A stretch of 64,000 bases of DNA. Source: Lachnospiraceae bacterium. Its GTDB lineage: Bacteria; Bacillota; Clostridia; Lachnospirales; Lachnospiraceae. Under the pieces are notes generated by a model. That model was not told where the DNA came from. It searched no databases and was given only the letters and a program-made list of their open reading frames with translations. The stretch covers positions 1 through 64,000 of the forward strand of contig JAETQH010000017.1 of the NCBI GenBank assembly GCA_021770785.1, in the 5' to 3' direction. The translations under genes and the position numbers were made by a program. Below, in pieces: positions 42,944 through 52,500 of the stretch (position 1 is the stretch's first letter; each line of letters starts with the position of its first letter).

Positions 42944-44308
42944 TTATTCTTCGATATTTAGATAATTCTGCGCATTTGCTGCCCTCTCCGTGCCCGGATA
43001 CAGCTCCACGATTTTCTGGTAATAGGTCTTTGCCGTTTCCAAATCGTTATTTTTCCGCAGCGCCTGGGCAAGGTAATAAATTGCGTAACCGTCCTCAAAG
43101 GTTTCGTCTAATTCCACCACCTTCTCCAGCTTCGGAATGGCTTCCTCGAAATTCTGGGCATTGTAAGCATTGTAGCCCTCCTGATAGAGTGCCGTAATGT
43201 ACTCCGCATTGACCTGTGCATTGATGGTGTCATAAATAATCTTTGCCTCGTCGCTCAAATACTTTTCGTTGACATTTCCCAACGCTGTCCCGGCAGCCTC
43301 GATATCCTTGGTGCTGTAGGCTGCATATGCCTGTAACAGCTGATCATAGCTGCTGATTTGGCTCTTGGCGCTCTCTTCATCTCCCTTGGCGGCGGAAACC
43401 TGTTTCGTCAGCTCATCCACCTGTGCCTCTAAGGAGCTGATATTCTGGTTCTTAGAGGAAATGGTATCGTTGGCGGCTAAAACCTCCGCCTTCGCCTCAT
43501 TCTGCACCTGCCGTCTTACCCCCGGCACTAACAGAAACCAGGTAATCGCCACACCGATGGCAATTCCGATCACCATGTTGACAATGGTTCCGATGGCAGA
43601 ATTATCCTTCAGGTACTTTGGCTGGATAATGGTCTCATTTCCGCTCCGGTAGGAAATCAATTCCTCGTTCTTGTTCTTTTTGGGATTGCTTTCCCGCATT
43701 TTGCCGTTGACTTCTTTCAGATAACGCAGGGTAATTGTATTATTGGAATCGATTTTCCCTGCATTGCGCAATGCCTTTTTCGCCAGCTCGTATTTGCCCT
43801 CCTGAATGTAGAGCAACGCTAACAGCTGGTGTCCCCGGACTAATTTCGGGTTTAACGCCACCACCTTTTTTAGCTGGATAATGGCTAAATCCCGGCTGTC
43901 CTGCTTACAGTACAGCAAAGCCTGATTATATTTTTTGATGGTCTGGTTAATACTCTCTAAGCTGGTACGGTTGTTCTGCACCTCGTCTAAATAATAGCCC
44001 GCACGGTTATCCCCGGGTTGGTAATTTTTGCTGATGACCCATTCCGTCAGCGCCTCCACCACTTCCCCCATCTCAAAATAAATCAGTCCTAACAGGTTTC
44101 TGGCGTCTGTATTTAATTTATTAAACTTCAGACTGGTCCGCAGCGCTTCCGCCGCACCGGACAAATCCCTGACCTCTGCCTTTGCCAGAGCATCATTGTA
44201 ACAGGCATTAGATGCCCACCTGATTCTCTTATATGTCTTTACATTGATTCCGCAATTCGGACAAATATTCTCCTTGCCTAATTTGGCTCCGCAGTTGTAG
44301 CACTCCAT
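42944..44308 (-). CDS. Zinc-ribbon TPR membrane protein
   Basis: This 454-residue protein has an N-terminal zinc ribbon with two CxxC pairs (CYNCGAKLG and CPNCG). TPR-like helical repeats span residues about 30-190 (AAEALRTSLKFNKLNTDARNLLG, IQLKKVVALNPKLVRGHQLLA). A single membrane helix lies near 245-265 (IGTIVNMVIGIAIGVAITWFLL), then a coiled coil (285-325) and a C-terminal TPR tract (YQEGYNAYNAQNFEEAIPKLEKV). The N-terminal part is cytoplasmic and the C-terminal part probably outside. It may act as a scaffold for an envelope complex; the partner is unknown. It lies 24 nt after the 47-residue gene, probably in one transcript. Confidence 0.82.
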   Translation of the reverse strand: MECYNCGAKLGKENICPNCGINVKTYKRIRWASNACYNDALAKAEVRDLSGAAEALRTSLKFNKLNTDARNLLGLIYFEMGEVVEALTEWVISKNYQPGDNRAGYYLDEVQNNRTSLESINQTIKKYNQALLYCKQDSRDLAIIQLKKVVALNPKLVRGHQLLALLYIQEGKYELAKKALRNAGKIDSNNTITLRYLKEVNGKMRESNPKKNKNEELISYRSGNETIIQPKYLKDNSAIGTIVNMVIGIAIGVAITWFLLVPGVRRQVQNEAKAEVLAANDTISSKNQNISSLEAQVDELTKQVSAAKGDEESAKSQISSYDQLLQAYAAYSTKDIEAAGTALGNVNEKYLSDEAKIIYDTINAQVNAEYITALYQEGYNAYNAQNFEEAIPKLEKVVELDETFEDGYAIYYLAQALRKNNDLETAKTYYQKIVELYPGTERAANAQNYLNIEE

Positions 44309-44332
44309 GTTTTCCCTCTTCTTCTATTCCTA

Positions 44333-44476
44333 TTAGCTGTTTCTCTTTGCTTCACGCATGATTTCTTTCAGGACATCGGTCATATCCGTCAATTCATGGT
44401 TGTAAATTGCCTGCTCTGCTTCCTCAACCTCTAAACTCGGTTTAAAATTCTTTAATTCTTCTTCAAAATTTATCAT
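44333..44476 (-). CDS. 47-residue conserved-looking acidic protein
   Basis: This 47-residue protein (MINFEEELKNFKPSLEVEE..., ending MREAKRNS) is acidic in its first half and basic at the end, and is predicted helical. GAGG lies about 8 nt upstream of the ATG at 44476, and codon use is like the neighbours. It precedes the zinc-ribbon TPR gene by 24 nt, so it is probably translated from the same mRNA. I believe similar short proteins accompany such TPR genes in Lachnospiraceae, but cannot verify this. No function is assigned. Confidence 0.7.
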   Translation of the reverse strand: MINFEEELKNFKPSLEVEEAEQAIYNHELTDMTDVLKEIMREAKRNS

Positions 44477-44568
44477 AATGATACCTCTTCTTATCTTCAT
44501 CGACTGCTTTTCTGTCCGCCTGCACCGGATGCGTCCCTAAATGCCGTCTCCCCCGGGCAGCTGCGTAC

Positions 44569-44660
44569 AATCGAGTAGGGGAGATTTTTCCCCTACTCGC
44601 TGCGCCGGGTGCGGGCAGCTTTTGCTGCCTCTTTCCTCTCCGCACCCGTGTGCATAAAAA
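44569..44660 (-). repeat. Terminator-adjacent structured repeat, copy C
   Basis: Minus strand: TGCACA, stem arm CGGGTGCGG, AGAGGAAAGA, inner hairpin GGCAGC-AAAA-GCTGCC, closing arm CCGCACCCG, GCGCAGC, and second hairpin GAGTAGGGGA/TCCCCTACTC ending in CGATTGTA. The stem arms are perfectly complementary and differ in sequence from copies A and D. It follows the FapA terminator and precedes the 47-residue gene by 93 nt. Confidence 0.8.
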
Positions 44661-44703
44661 CACCACTATATTATTTTCCTTACCCATTATAATATAGTGG
44701 TGC
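44661..44703 (-). terminator. Intrinsic terminator of the FapA gene
   Basis: On the minus strand CACCACTATATTAT and ATAATATAGTGGTG form a strong stem, followed by TTTTT that runs into structured repeat copy C. Confidence 0.82.
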
Positions 44704-44804
44704 TCAAAATCAAGTAAATTTCTCTTAAGTTTTTCTTTTCTTATCGCAAAATCAATCCCTATTCGACACCTTGCCTATTACTTCGAAATTAGTGCAACGC
44801 TGTA

Positions 44805-46193
44805 CTAGCAGGGACGGGTTGAAATTTTATCGCTGAGTTTGTAAAATTCCACGGACTTTCCCACATTCCGAAGGTCAAACCGCAAATCCTCAATACGGAT
44901 AATCACGCCGGGATATACCTCCTTGAGTACGGAAACACAGGCTCCTCTGGAACACTCCACCAGATGGCGCAGCTTCTTTTCTTCCTCCTTATCACTGGCG
45001 AGGACTGCCGTATCCCTGATTTTGATACGGAGCAGCTGCATACGCCTCGGATCGTTGGCATAGCTGACACCACGCTCGGACTCTAAGGCATCAAACTGCC
45101 TTAAGCCGCCCTCAATTTTCTCCAAATTCGTTGCGGTAGCTTCGATTTTCTTCTCAAGAACCCGGAGCCTGCTGTATACATCTCCGCTGGCGCCCACGGT
45201 AATCTCGGTCTTTTTCTCGGCATCATTACCAAGGCTAGTGACCTCTACGCCCCGAATGGCATGAACCTCACCGCCGATAATGCTGCCTCTTGATCCGTTC
45301 ATAATAACCTTTCCCTGACAATTTACTTTGCAGTCCATCATGACATCTGCCTGCAAATTACCGTCACAGTCAATCTTGGTATATTCAAAAAACTTTGCGG
45401 TAATGCTGCCCTTGCTCTTAACGGAGGCTTTGTTTCCGCCTAGCATTCCGCTTCTTAAGATAATATCTTTTCCTGCTTCTATGCTGCATGCCTCAACCAC
45501 ACCGTCAACGGTGACGCTTCCGGTGGCCCGGATACTGACACCGCTCTCCACGCCGCCGTGAATCACCACATCGCCACGGAAATCAATATTTCCCAGGGTA
45601 ATCTCTGCGTTGCCGGAAATCTCATAGACAGGAAGAATCAGAATACGGTCATTCTGCATCTCAATTTTTCCGTCCATAGACGCTATATAAGTGATATTAT
45701 CCGGCTGGCGCTTAAAGCCCTTGCCCTTGATGGGGAGTTTATCCCTGCCCTTCCTCGCCTGAATCGGTCTACCCTTTACATTGAAACCGTCCGAGCCTGC
45801 GACAGGCGGATGATACACTGCAATAATCTGTCCCTCCACCACAGACTCTATGGAATGTACCGACCAGTAGTCTACGGAACCGTCCGGAAGCACCCTGGGT
45901 TTATTGTCAAAGCTGGTGCTGAATCTATATTCATAATATCCGTCCACACCATCCACCGCCTTAGTTCCTTCCGCCACAGGAAGCTCCCTCTCATATACCT
46001 CTTCCGCAACCATCCGGGCAATTTGCTCATGATTCACTCCGGCATTGATGCCGCGTTCGTTCAATGCCTGCATTAAAAACGGAACCGTATACGCTTCCTC
46101 TTCTTCCGGCACAGGAAGCAGCATATATGCCTCCATCTCATCCAATGAAATTCTTATACTCGGTTTTTCCTTTGGTAAAGTTGCCATAACCAT
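44805..46193 (-). CDS. FapA-family (DUF342) protein
   Basis: This 462-residue cytoplasmic protein has the flagellar-assembly-protein-A architecture. An N-terminal helical domain (residues 1-110) is followed by a beta-helix of polyalanine-free repeats with the characteristic GEVYISGNAEITLGNIDFRGDVVI and GSVTVDGVVEACSIEAGKDIILRSG strands (about 190-300). A C-terminal coiled coil (VLEKKIEATATNLEKIEGGL) and a small domain come last. DUF342 proteins are linked to motility, chemotaxis or surface organisation in several bacteria; no such genes lie nearby. A promoter (TTGAAA, 17-nt spacer, TATTAT) lies at 46268-46296. Confidence 0.85.
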   Translation of the reverse strand: MVMATLPKEKPSIRISLDEMEAYMLLPVPEEEEAYTVPFLMQALNERGINAGVNHEQIARMVAEEVYERELPVAEGTKAVDGVDGYYEYRFSTSFDNKPRVLPDGSVDYWSVHSIESVVEGQIIAVYHPPVAGSDGFNVKGRPIQARKGRDKLPIKGKGFKRQPDNITYIASMDGKIEMQNDRILILPVYEISGNAEITLGNIDFRGDVVIHGGVESGVSIRATGSVTVDGVVEACSIEAGKDIILRSGMLGGNKASVKSKGSITAKFFEYTKIDCDGNLQADVMMDCKVNCQGKVIMNGSRGSIIGGEVHAIRGVEVTSLGNDAEKKTEITVGASGDVYSRLRVLEKKIEATATNLEKIEGGLRQFDALESERGVSYANDPRRMQLLRIKIRDTAVLASDKEEEKKLRHLVECSRGACVSVLKEVYPGVIIRIEDLRFDLRNVGKSVEFYKLSDKISTRPC

Positions 46194-46267
46194 CGTGCTC
46201 CCTATATCTATTCTACATCAACTATAGTGTACACTTACTCACAACAAAAAATATCTTCCTACATTCT

Positions 46268-46296
46268 ATAATACTAGCAGTCCGCACCTTTTTCAA
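46268..46296 (-). promoter_or_regulatory. Putative sigma-A promoter of the FapA gene
   Basis: On the minus strand TTGAAA (46291-46296) and TATTAT (46268-46273) are spaced by exactly 17 nt, 75 nt upstream of the start codon and directly after valS. Confidence 0.6.
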
Positions 46297-46336
46297 GTGA
46301 AATCTTTGTTCCCACTCAGATTTTGTTAAACTTTCG

Positions 46337-49078
46337 TTACTGTTCCTTCCCTCCGGCTGTTCCGGTAACGCTCATCTGGGCAAGACGTTCTTTTACCTGC
46401 GCCATCATCTGCTCATAGCCGGCTAACTTTTCTTTTTCCTCCTGTACCTTTGCCTCCGGCGCTTTGCTCAAGAATTTTTCATTGGAAAGCATCCCTTTGG
46501 AACGGGCAAGCTCTTTCTCTAAGCGCGCCTGCTCCTTTAAGAGGCGTTCCTTTTCTTTTTCAAAATCCACCAAATCCTCTAAAGGAAGGTACAAGGTTGC
46601 CCCGGGAATCACTACAGATACCGCATCCTCACCGATACCGCTCTTATCCGTCTGTACCGCCACTTCGGAAGCTCCCGCAAGATTCTGGTAAACCTCTTTA
46701 TTCAATGCAAAGGTGTCACGCAGGGCAGCATCCTCCGCCACAATAAAGATTTTCGCTTTTCTGGAAGGCGGAACGTCCATCTCGGTGCGGGCATTTCGGA
46801 CTCCCTTTACCAAATCCTTGCAGTGCTCTAACATTTCTTCCTCTGCCTGAAAGTTCCACTCTTCTTTGTATTCCGGCCATTTTGCCAGCATGATGGTGTC
46901 CTCTTCCGGATGCAGGGTGCAGAAAATTTCCTCCGTGATAAACGGCATGAAGGGGTGCAGCAGCTTGAGCGCCTCCGTCAGCACGGTCTTTAAGGTCCAG
47001 AAGGCTGCATTTGCGGATGCAGGGTCATTTTCTTTATTATAAGTACGGGTCTTGGTAATCTCAATGTACCAGTCGCAGAACTCATCCCAGATAAAGTCAT
47101 AAACCTTCTGTACCGCGATGCCCATCTCGTATTTATCCATATTTTCGGTGACGTCTTTTGCCAGCGTATTTACCCTGGACAAAATCCATTTATCCGCAGG
47201 CTTTAAGCCATTTTCCAGAAAACCTTCCATTTCAGCGTGGGAGGAAGTGCAAAGTCCGCATGCCTGAGGCATTGTCAGCTCATCTGCCCCTTCTAAGTTT
47301 ATGAGAATGAAACGGGACGCATTCCATACCTTGTTGGCAAAGTTTCTTGACGCTTCCACTCTCTCCCAGTAGAAACGCATATCATTTCCCGGTGCATTTC
47401 CGGTGATTAAGGTCAGACGCAAGGCATCGGCACCGTATCTGTCAATGACCTCTAACGGGTCAATTCCGTTTCCGAGAGATTTGCTCATTTTCCGTCCCTG
47501 GGAATCACGTACCAGCCCGTGGAATAATACCGTATGGAACGGCGCTTTTCCCATCTGCTCGTAACCGGAAAAAATCATACGGATCACCCAGAAGAAAATA
47601 ATGTCATATCCGGTTACCAGAACATCTGTAGGGAAGAAATAATCCAGATCCTCTGTCTTTTCGGGCCAGCCCAAGGTAGAGAATGGCCAAAGTGCAGAAG
47701 AAAACCAGGTATCCAGAGTATCCGGATCCTGCTCCATGTGGTCACAGCCGCATTTCGGGCATTTTGCCGGAGCATTCTTTGCAACCACCATCTCACCGCA
47801 ATCTGGACAATAGTAAGCCGGAATCCGGTGTCCCCACCAGAGCTGTCTCGAAATACACCAGTCACGGATATTGTCTGTCCAGTTGAAGTAAGTTTTCTCC
47901 ATACGCTTCGGGAGAAGTTTGATTTCTCCGTTTTTCACTGCCTCTACCGCAGGCTTAATCAGCTCATCCATTTTTACGAACCACTGCTGTTTTACCATGG
48001 GCTCTACCGTAGTACCGCAGCGGTCATGGGTTCCTACATTATGGGAGTGGGGCTCTACCTTTACCAAAAGCCCCTGCTCCTCTAAGTCTACAACCAGCGC
48101 CTTTCTGCACTCATAGCGGTCCATTCCTTCATATTTTCCCGCATAGGCGTTCATGGTGGCATCATCGTTGATAACGGTGATTTCCTCTAAATTATGGCGT
48201 TTTCCAACCTCAAAGTCGTTCGGGTCATGGGCCGGGGTGATTTTCACACATCCGGTTCCAAACTCTTTGTCTACATAGGCGTCTGCAATCACAGGAATTT
48301 CCCGATCTGTCATTGGCAGCTTTAATGTTTTTCCCACAATATCCTTGTATCTCTCATCCTCCGGGTTGACTGCAACAGCGGTATCTCCAAAGAGCGTCTC
48401 CGGTCTTGTGGTAGCGATTTCCACAAATCTGCCCTCTTCCCCCACTACAGGATAATTGATATGCCAGAAAAAGCCGTCCTGCTCCTCGTGCTCTACCTCC
48501 GCATCGGAAATAGAGGTCTTACATACCGGACACCAGTTGACGATACGGGAACCTTTATAAATCATGCCTTTTTCGTATAATTTTACGAATACATCAACCA
48601 CGGCATCGGAACAGCCCTTGTCCATGGTAAAGCGTTCCCTCTCCCAGTCCGCGGAAGATCCCATCTTCTTTAACTGATTGATGATACGGCTGCCGTACTC
48701 TTCTTTCCAGTCCCAGCACTTCTCCAAAAAGCCCTCTCTGCCTAAGTCACGCTTGTCAATGCCCTGGGCTTTCAGATTCTCAATGACCTTTACTTCCGTT
48801 GCGATGGAGGCATGGTCCGTTCCCGGCTGCCACAGGGCATTGTAGCCCTGCATTCTCTTATAGCGGGTCAAAATATCCTGCATGGTATTGTCCAAAGCAT
48901 GTCCCATATGAAGCTGTCCGGTGATGTTTGGCGGCGGCATCACGATGGTAAAGGGTTTCTTGCTGCGGTCCGCTTCTGCGTGGAAGTAACCGTTATCCTC
49001 CCATTTTTTGTATAAACGTTCCTCAATACTTTTCGGATCGTAGGTCTTAGCCAATTCTTTGCTGCAGTTCTGACACAT
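46337..49078 (-). CDS. valS: Valyl-tRNA synthetase
   Basis: This 913-residue class I aminoacyl-tRNA synthetase charges tRNA-Val. The HIGH motif reads HMGHAL near residue 57 (PPPNITGQLHMGHAL), and the KMSKS motif is at about residue 529 (GRKMSKSLGNGIDPLE). The CP1 editing domain is present with GTGCVKITPAHDPND, and the zinc-type segment with CPDCGEMVVAKN and CPKCGCD. The C-terminal coiled coil (LVDFEKEKERLLKEQARLEKEL) binds tRNA. A T-box riboswitch with Val specifier lies upstream, so uncharged tRNA-Val should raise expression. Confidence 0.97.
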   Translation of the reverse strand: MCQNCSKELAKTYDPKSIEERLYKKWEDNGYFHAEADRSKKPFTIVMPPPNITGQLHMGHALDNTMQDILTRYKRMQGYNALWQPGTDHASIATEVKVIENLKAQGIDKRDLGREGFLEKCWDWKEEYGSRIINQLKKMGSSADWERERFTMDKGCSDAVVDVFVKLYEKGMIYKGSRIVNWCPVCKTSISDAEVEHEEQDGFFWHINYPVVGEEGRFVEIATTRPETLFGDTAVAVNPEDERYKDIVGKTLKLPMTDREIPVIADAYVDKEFGTGCVKITPAHDPNDFEVGKRHNLEEITVINDDATMNAYAGKYEGMDRYECRKALVVDLEEQGLLVKVEPHSHNVGTHDRCGTTVEPMVKQQWFVKMDELIKPAVEAVKNGEIKLLPKRMEKTYFNWTDNIRDWCISRQLWWGHRIPAYYCPDCGEMVVAKNAPAKCPKCGCDHMEQDPDTLDTWFSSALWPFSTLGWPEKTEDLDYFFPTDVLVTGYDIIFFWVIRMIFSGYEQMGKAPFHTVLFHGLVRDSQGRKMSKSLGNGIDPLEVIDRYGADALRLTLITGNAPGNDMRFYWERVEASRNFANKVWNASRFILINLEGADELTMPQACGLCTSSHAEMEGFLENGLKPADKWILSRVNTLAKDVTENMDKYEMGIAVQKVYDFIWDEFCDWYIEITKTRTYNKENDPASANAAFWTLKTVLTEALKLLHPFMPFITEEIFCTLHPEEDTIMLAKWPEYKEEWNFQAEEEMLEHCKDLVKGVRNARTEMDVPPSRKAKIFIVAEDAALRDTFALNKEVYQNLAGASEVAVQTDKSGIGEDAVSVVIPGATLYLPLEDLVDFEKEKERLLKEQARLEKELARSKGMLSNEKFLSKAPEAKVQEEKEKLAGYEQMMAQVKERLAQMSVTGTAGGKEQ

Positions 49079-49165
49079 AATCGTTTCTCCTTTATCATTT
49101 TTTGTTGCAATTACTTTTTCTGCTGCAGGGTGTACCGGGTATCCACAGATGTTTTTTCGCTTACT

Positions 49166-49466
49166 ATAAAAACGCCCCCTGCATTCTCTGGAGAATGCAA
49201 AGGGCGATATTATCGCGGTACCACCTTTGTTCGTCAGTATAACTAACCTTTGTCCTGCCGGCGCAGCTTAATCCTGTGCTTAGCGGGCGGTTCACTAACG
49301 GGAACCGGGCGGGAATACTTTTGCCGTATCTTCTCCTACGCTTTCTCGGTATTCCGGTTCAAAAGCTACCTTCCACATGCCTTTCTTTGGAAAACCTTTC
49401 AGCCAATGGGATTTCCTCTCTGACAAGAGTGCACGTGTACTCCTCTTTCTCATTACCTTTGATTTC
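49166..49466 (-). promoter_or_regulatory. T-box riboswitch of valS
   Basis: The conserved T-box word GGTGGTACCGCG-like sequence (AAAGGTGGTACCGCG on the minus strand) is at 49214-49228. It is followed by a terminator hairpin, GCCCTTTGCATTC and GAATGCAGGGGGC with TTTTT (49168-49206). The upstream Stem I region contains AGAGAGGAAATCCC and the specifier context GGTAGCTTTTGAACC; the GTA codon at 49367-49369 fits valine. Uncharged tRNA-Val would stabilise the antiterminator and allow valS transcription. Confidence 0.88.
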
Positions 49467-49477
49467 TTATGTTTCTT

Positions 49478-49506
49478 ATCATACGTGGGGATTTTTTATT
49501 TGTCAA
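49478..49506 (-). promoter_or_regulatory. Sigma-A promoter of valS
   Basis: On the minus strand TTGACA (49501-49506), a 17-nt spacer and TATGAT (49478-49483) lie just upstream of the T-box leader. Confidence 0.8.
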
Positions 49507-49541
49507 CTGTTTTTTTCAGGTGCAAGAGTGCGCTAGCATTC

Positions 49542-52500
49542 TTACAATTCCTCTTCCACCATACTCTTATTGCTGGTAAATAGGTCATAAATACACGGTA
49601 CTACAATCAGCGTCAGCAACGTACCGTAAATCAGTCCTCCCTCTGTGACAATCGCCATGGGCTGCATCATTTCTGAGCCGCCCCCAAGCCCTAACGCCAT
49701 GGTGGACATGGAGAGGATGGTGGTAAGCGCCGTCATAAGAATCGGGCGGAGCCTGGTCTTTCCTGCCTCTACAATCGCCTGCCGCTTCTCCATGCCCTCT
49801 CTCCTGAGCTGGTTGATATAATCCACCATAACGATACCGTTATTTACAATAATACCCGCCAACATGACAAATCCGATCATGGCAATGACACTGACCTCTT
49901 TTCCCGTGAAAAACAGGGCAAAGAAGCCTCCGGTAAATGCCAGCGGGATGGTAAACATAATGATAAAGGGGGAAAGGAAGGACTGAAACTGCGCCACCAT
50001 AATCAGGTAAATAAAGATAACCGCCAGCAAAAGCATCAGGTACAGCTGGCTCATCGCCTCATTGATGGTTTCATCCTCTCCGGTCATGGCTACGGAATAA
50101 CCCTCCGGCAGTTCTAATTTCTCTAACTCCTTCTGTATCTCATTACTTACCAGCGTTACGTTGTGCTCCCCGTCAATACCTGCGGAAACGCTGATATAAC
50201 GGTTCTGGGAATCCCTGTAAATGGTATTTAAGGCACTTCCCTCTTCAAAGGCTGCAATCTCCGACAGGGCAACCTCTTTTGACTCTCCCATACGATCCGT
50301 ATAGGTGAAGGTCAGCTTTTTAATGTCCTCTAAGGTGGTGCCGGACTGTTCCTCCGTCTGAATGTAAACCTTATAATCCTTTAAATCCGTGGTAATGGTG
50401 GTAGGTGATGTGTCCGCTGCCATCTTTGCATAAACAAGCTGGAACACCTGTGCTGTGGTCATACCGTATTTTGCCGCTTTCTCCTTATCCACCACAACGG
50501 TAAAGGATGGAGTGGTATCACCGAGACCGTCCTCCACATCCACCGTTCCCTCCGTCTGCTCCACAATCGCCGCCACCTCTGCCGCAAGCTCCTGCAGCCT
50601 ATCTAAGTCTTTCCCGCTGATTTGCACCGAAATGCCGCTGCCAAACATGGCGCTCATGTCAGAGGACGAGGCATCCGCCGACACTTCGCAATCCATATCC
50701 CCGGTTAATGCCGTAATCTGTTCTGCAATCTGGTCTGCGGTCATGTCGGTTTCCCCATCTAAAATCAGGTACATGGTAACGCTGTCATCACCGCCGCCTA
50801 AGGACATCATGCTGCCGCCCCCTGTCATGGCGCCGATGGCCTCAATACCGGAAATACCGGAAATTTTTTCCACAATCTCATCAGACAGCGCCGTCAGTTC
50901 CTCAAAAGTCAGCGTCTGGTCTTCCTTAGCTCCCACCGTCACAGTCATCTGGTTTGACTCCATGCTCATATCCATAAAGGTAAAACCACGGGAAAGGGCT
51001 GACACCATGCTGACTGCCAAAAGAACCACCACGGCAATAAGCACAAGGGGCTTTACATGAAGTGCCATATCCAGCACAAATACATATCCGTCCCTTAATT
51101 TTTCAAAAAATCCCGCCTTGACCTCTTTGGTATTTTTCAAAATTCCCGCCGCCATCATAGGTACAAATGTCAGCGCCACAATCAGGCTGGCGGTCAGGGT
51201 AAAGGCAATCGTCAGCGCAATATCCACAAACAGCTGCCTTGTAATGCCCTCCGTAAAGATAATGGGGGCAAAAACACAAACTGTCGTAAGGGTAGAGGCA
51301 AAAATGGCCCCCGCCACCTGGCTTGCGCCTTCCACCGCCGCTTTACGGATGGAATACCCCTCCTTTTGCAGACGGTAAATGTTTTCAATTACTACAATCG
51401 AGTTATCCACCAGCATACCAATTCCGAGGGCAAGGCCGGACAGCGAAATAATATTTAAGGAAATATCGGAAAAATACATCAGCACAATGGCAAAAATAAC
51501 GCTCAGCGGAATGGAGCAGGCAATCACCATGGTGGGTTTAAAATCCTTCAAAAACAGCGCCAGCACGATAACCGCCAAAAACGCCCCCACAATCATGTTT
51601 TCCAATACGGATTCCACAATCATATCAATATAAACGCCCTGGTTCATCAGAATCGTCATTCTAAGACCGTCTGTTTCCTTTTCTAAGGCTTCAAATTTAT
51701 TTTTTACCCGCTTCGTCACATCTCCGGTGGAATATCCGGTCTGCTTTTCAATGGAAAGCAGAATCGCCGGGTTTCCGTTCAGCTTGGAGTAGGACTCGGA
51801 GGAATTGTCCACCATCTCAATTTCCGCCACATCCGAGAGCCGTATGGGCCCGATTCCCTCCAGCCCTAAATCAATCAGCACCAGATCCGTCAATGCGTCC
51901 GTGGATTCCACCTTATCTCCCACCCGCACCATATAGGAATTGTCTCCCTCCTGCACATAGCCTGCCGGCATGGAGAAATTCTGTGCCACCAGAAGACCGC
52001 TTAAATTTTCCACCGTCAGGACAGCATTTAAGTCCGCTGCTTCCTCCGCACTCTGTTTCGCCTCGTCAAGCTGCGCCTGCCCCAAAGCTAGCTGGTTTTC
52101 CCCGTCTGCTAACTGTGCCGCCGCATCGCTCATCTGAAGCAGGCTGCTGATTTCCGTTTTGTTTAACGTCACATAGGCATCGTCTAACGTGGTTTTTCCC
52201 TCTGCCACCTGATTCTGCGCCGCCTCGATGGCTGCCATGCCGGAATTAATTTCCACCAACTTTGCCGAGAGGGTTGCTATTACCTGGGGAATATCCTCAA
52301 TGGAAGAAAGGCTCACATCGAAAGCCGCTAACTGCTCCGACCACTGCCCGCTTAAAGACGCATTCAGCTCTAAAATCTGGTACTTTAACATGTCTATCTG
52401 GTCACTGTCCATTATATTCTGCCCCATGGCAGCCACAATACTATCCTGTATACTGTCTGCCGCTGTCCCGGTGCTTCCCTCCGCAGTGTCGGTTCCGGTG

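Noticed and set aside
44463-44687. Minus-strand open frame of 74 codons covering structured repeat copy C
   Set aside because: It translates the hairpin element and part of the 47-residue gene in another frame; the same element elsewhere has no open frame.
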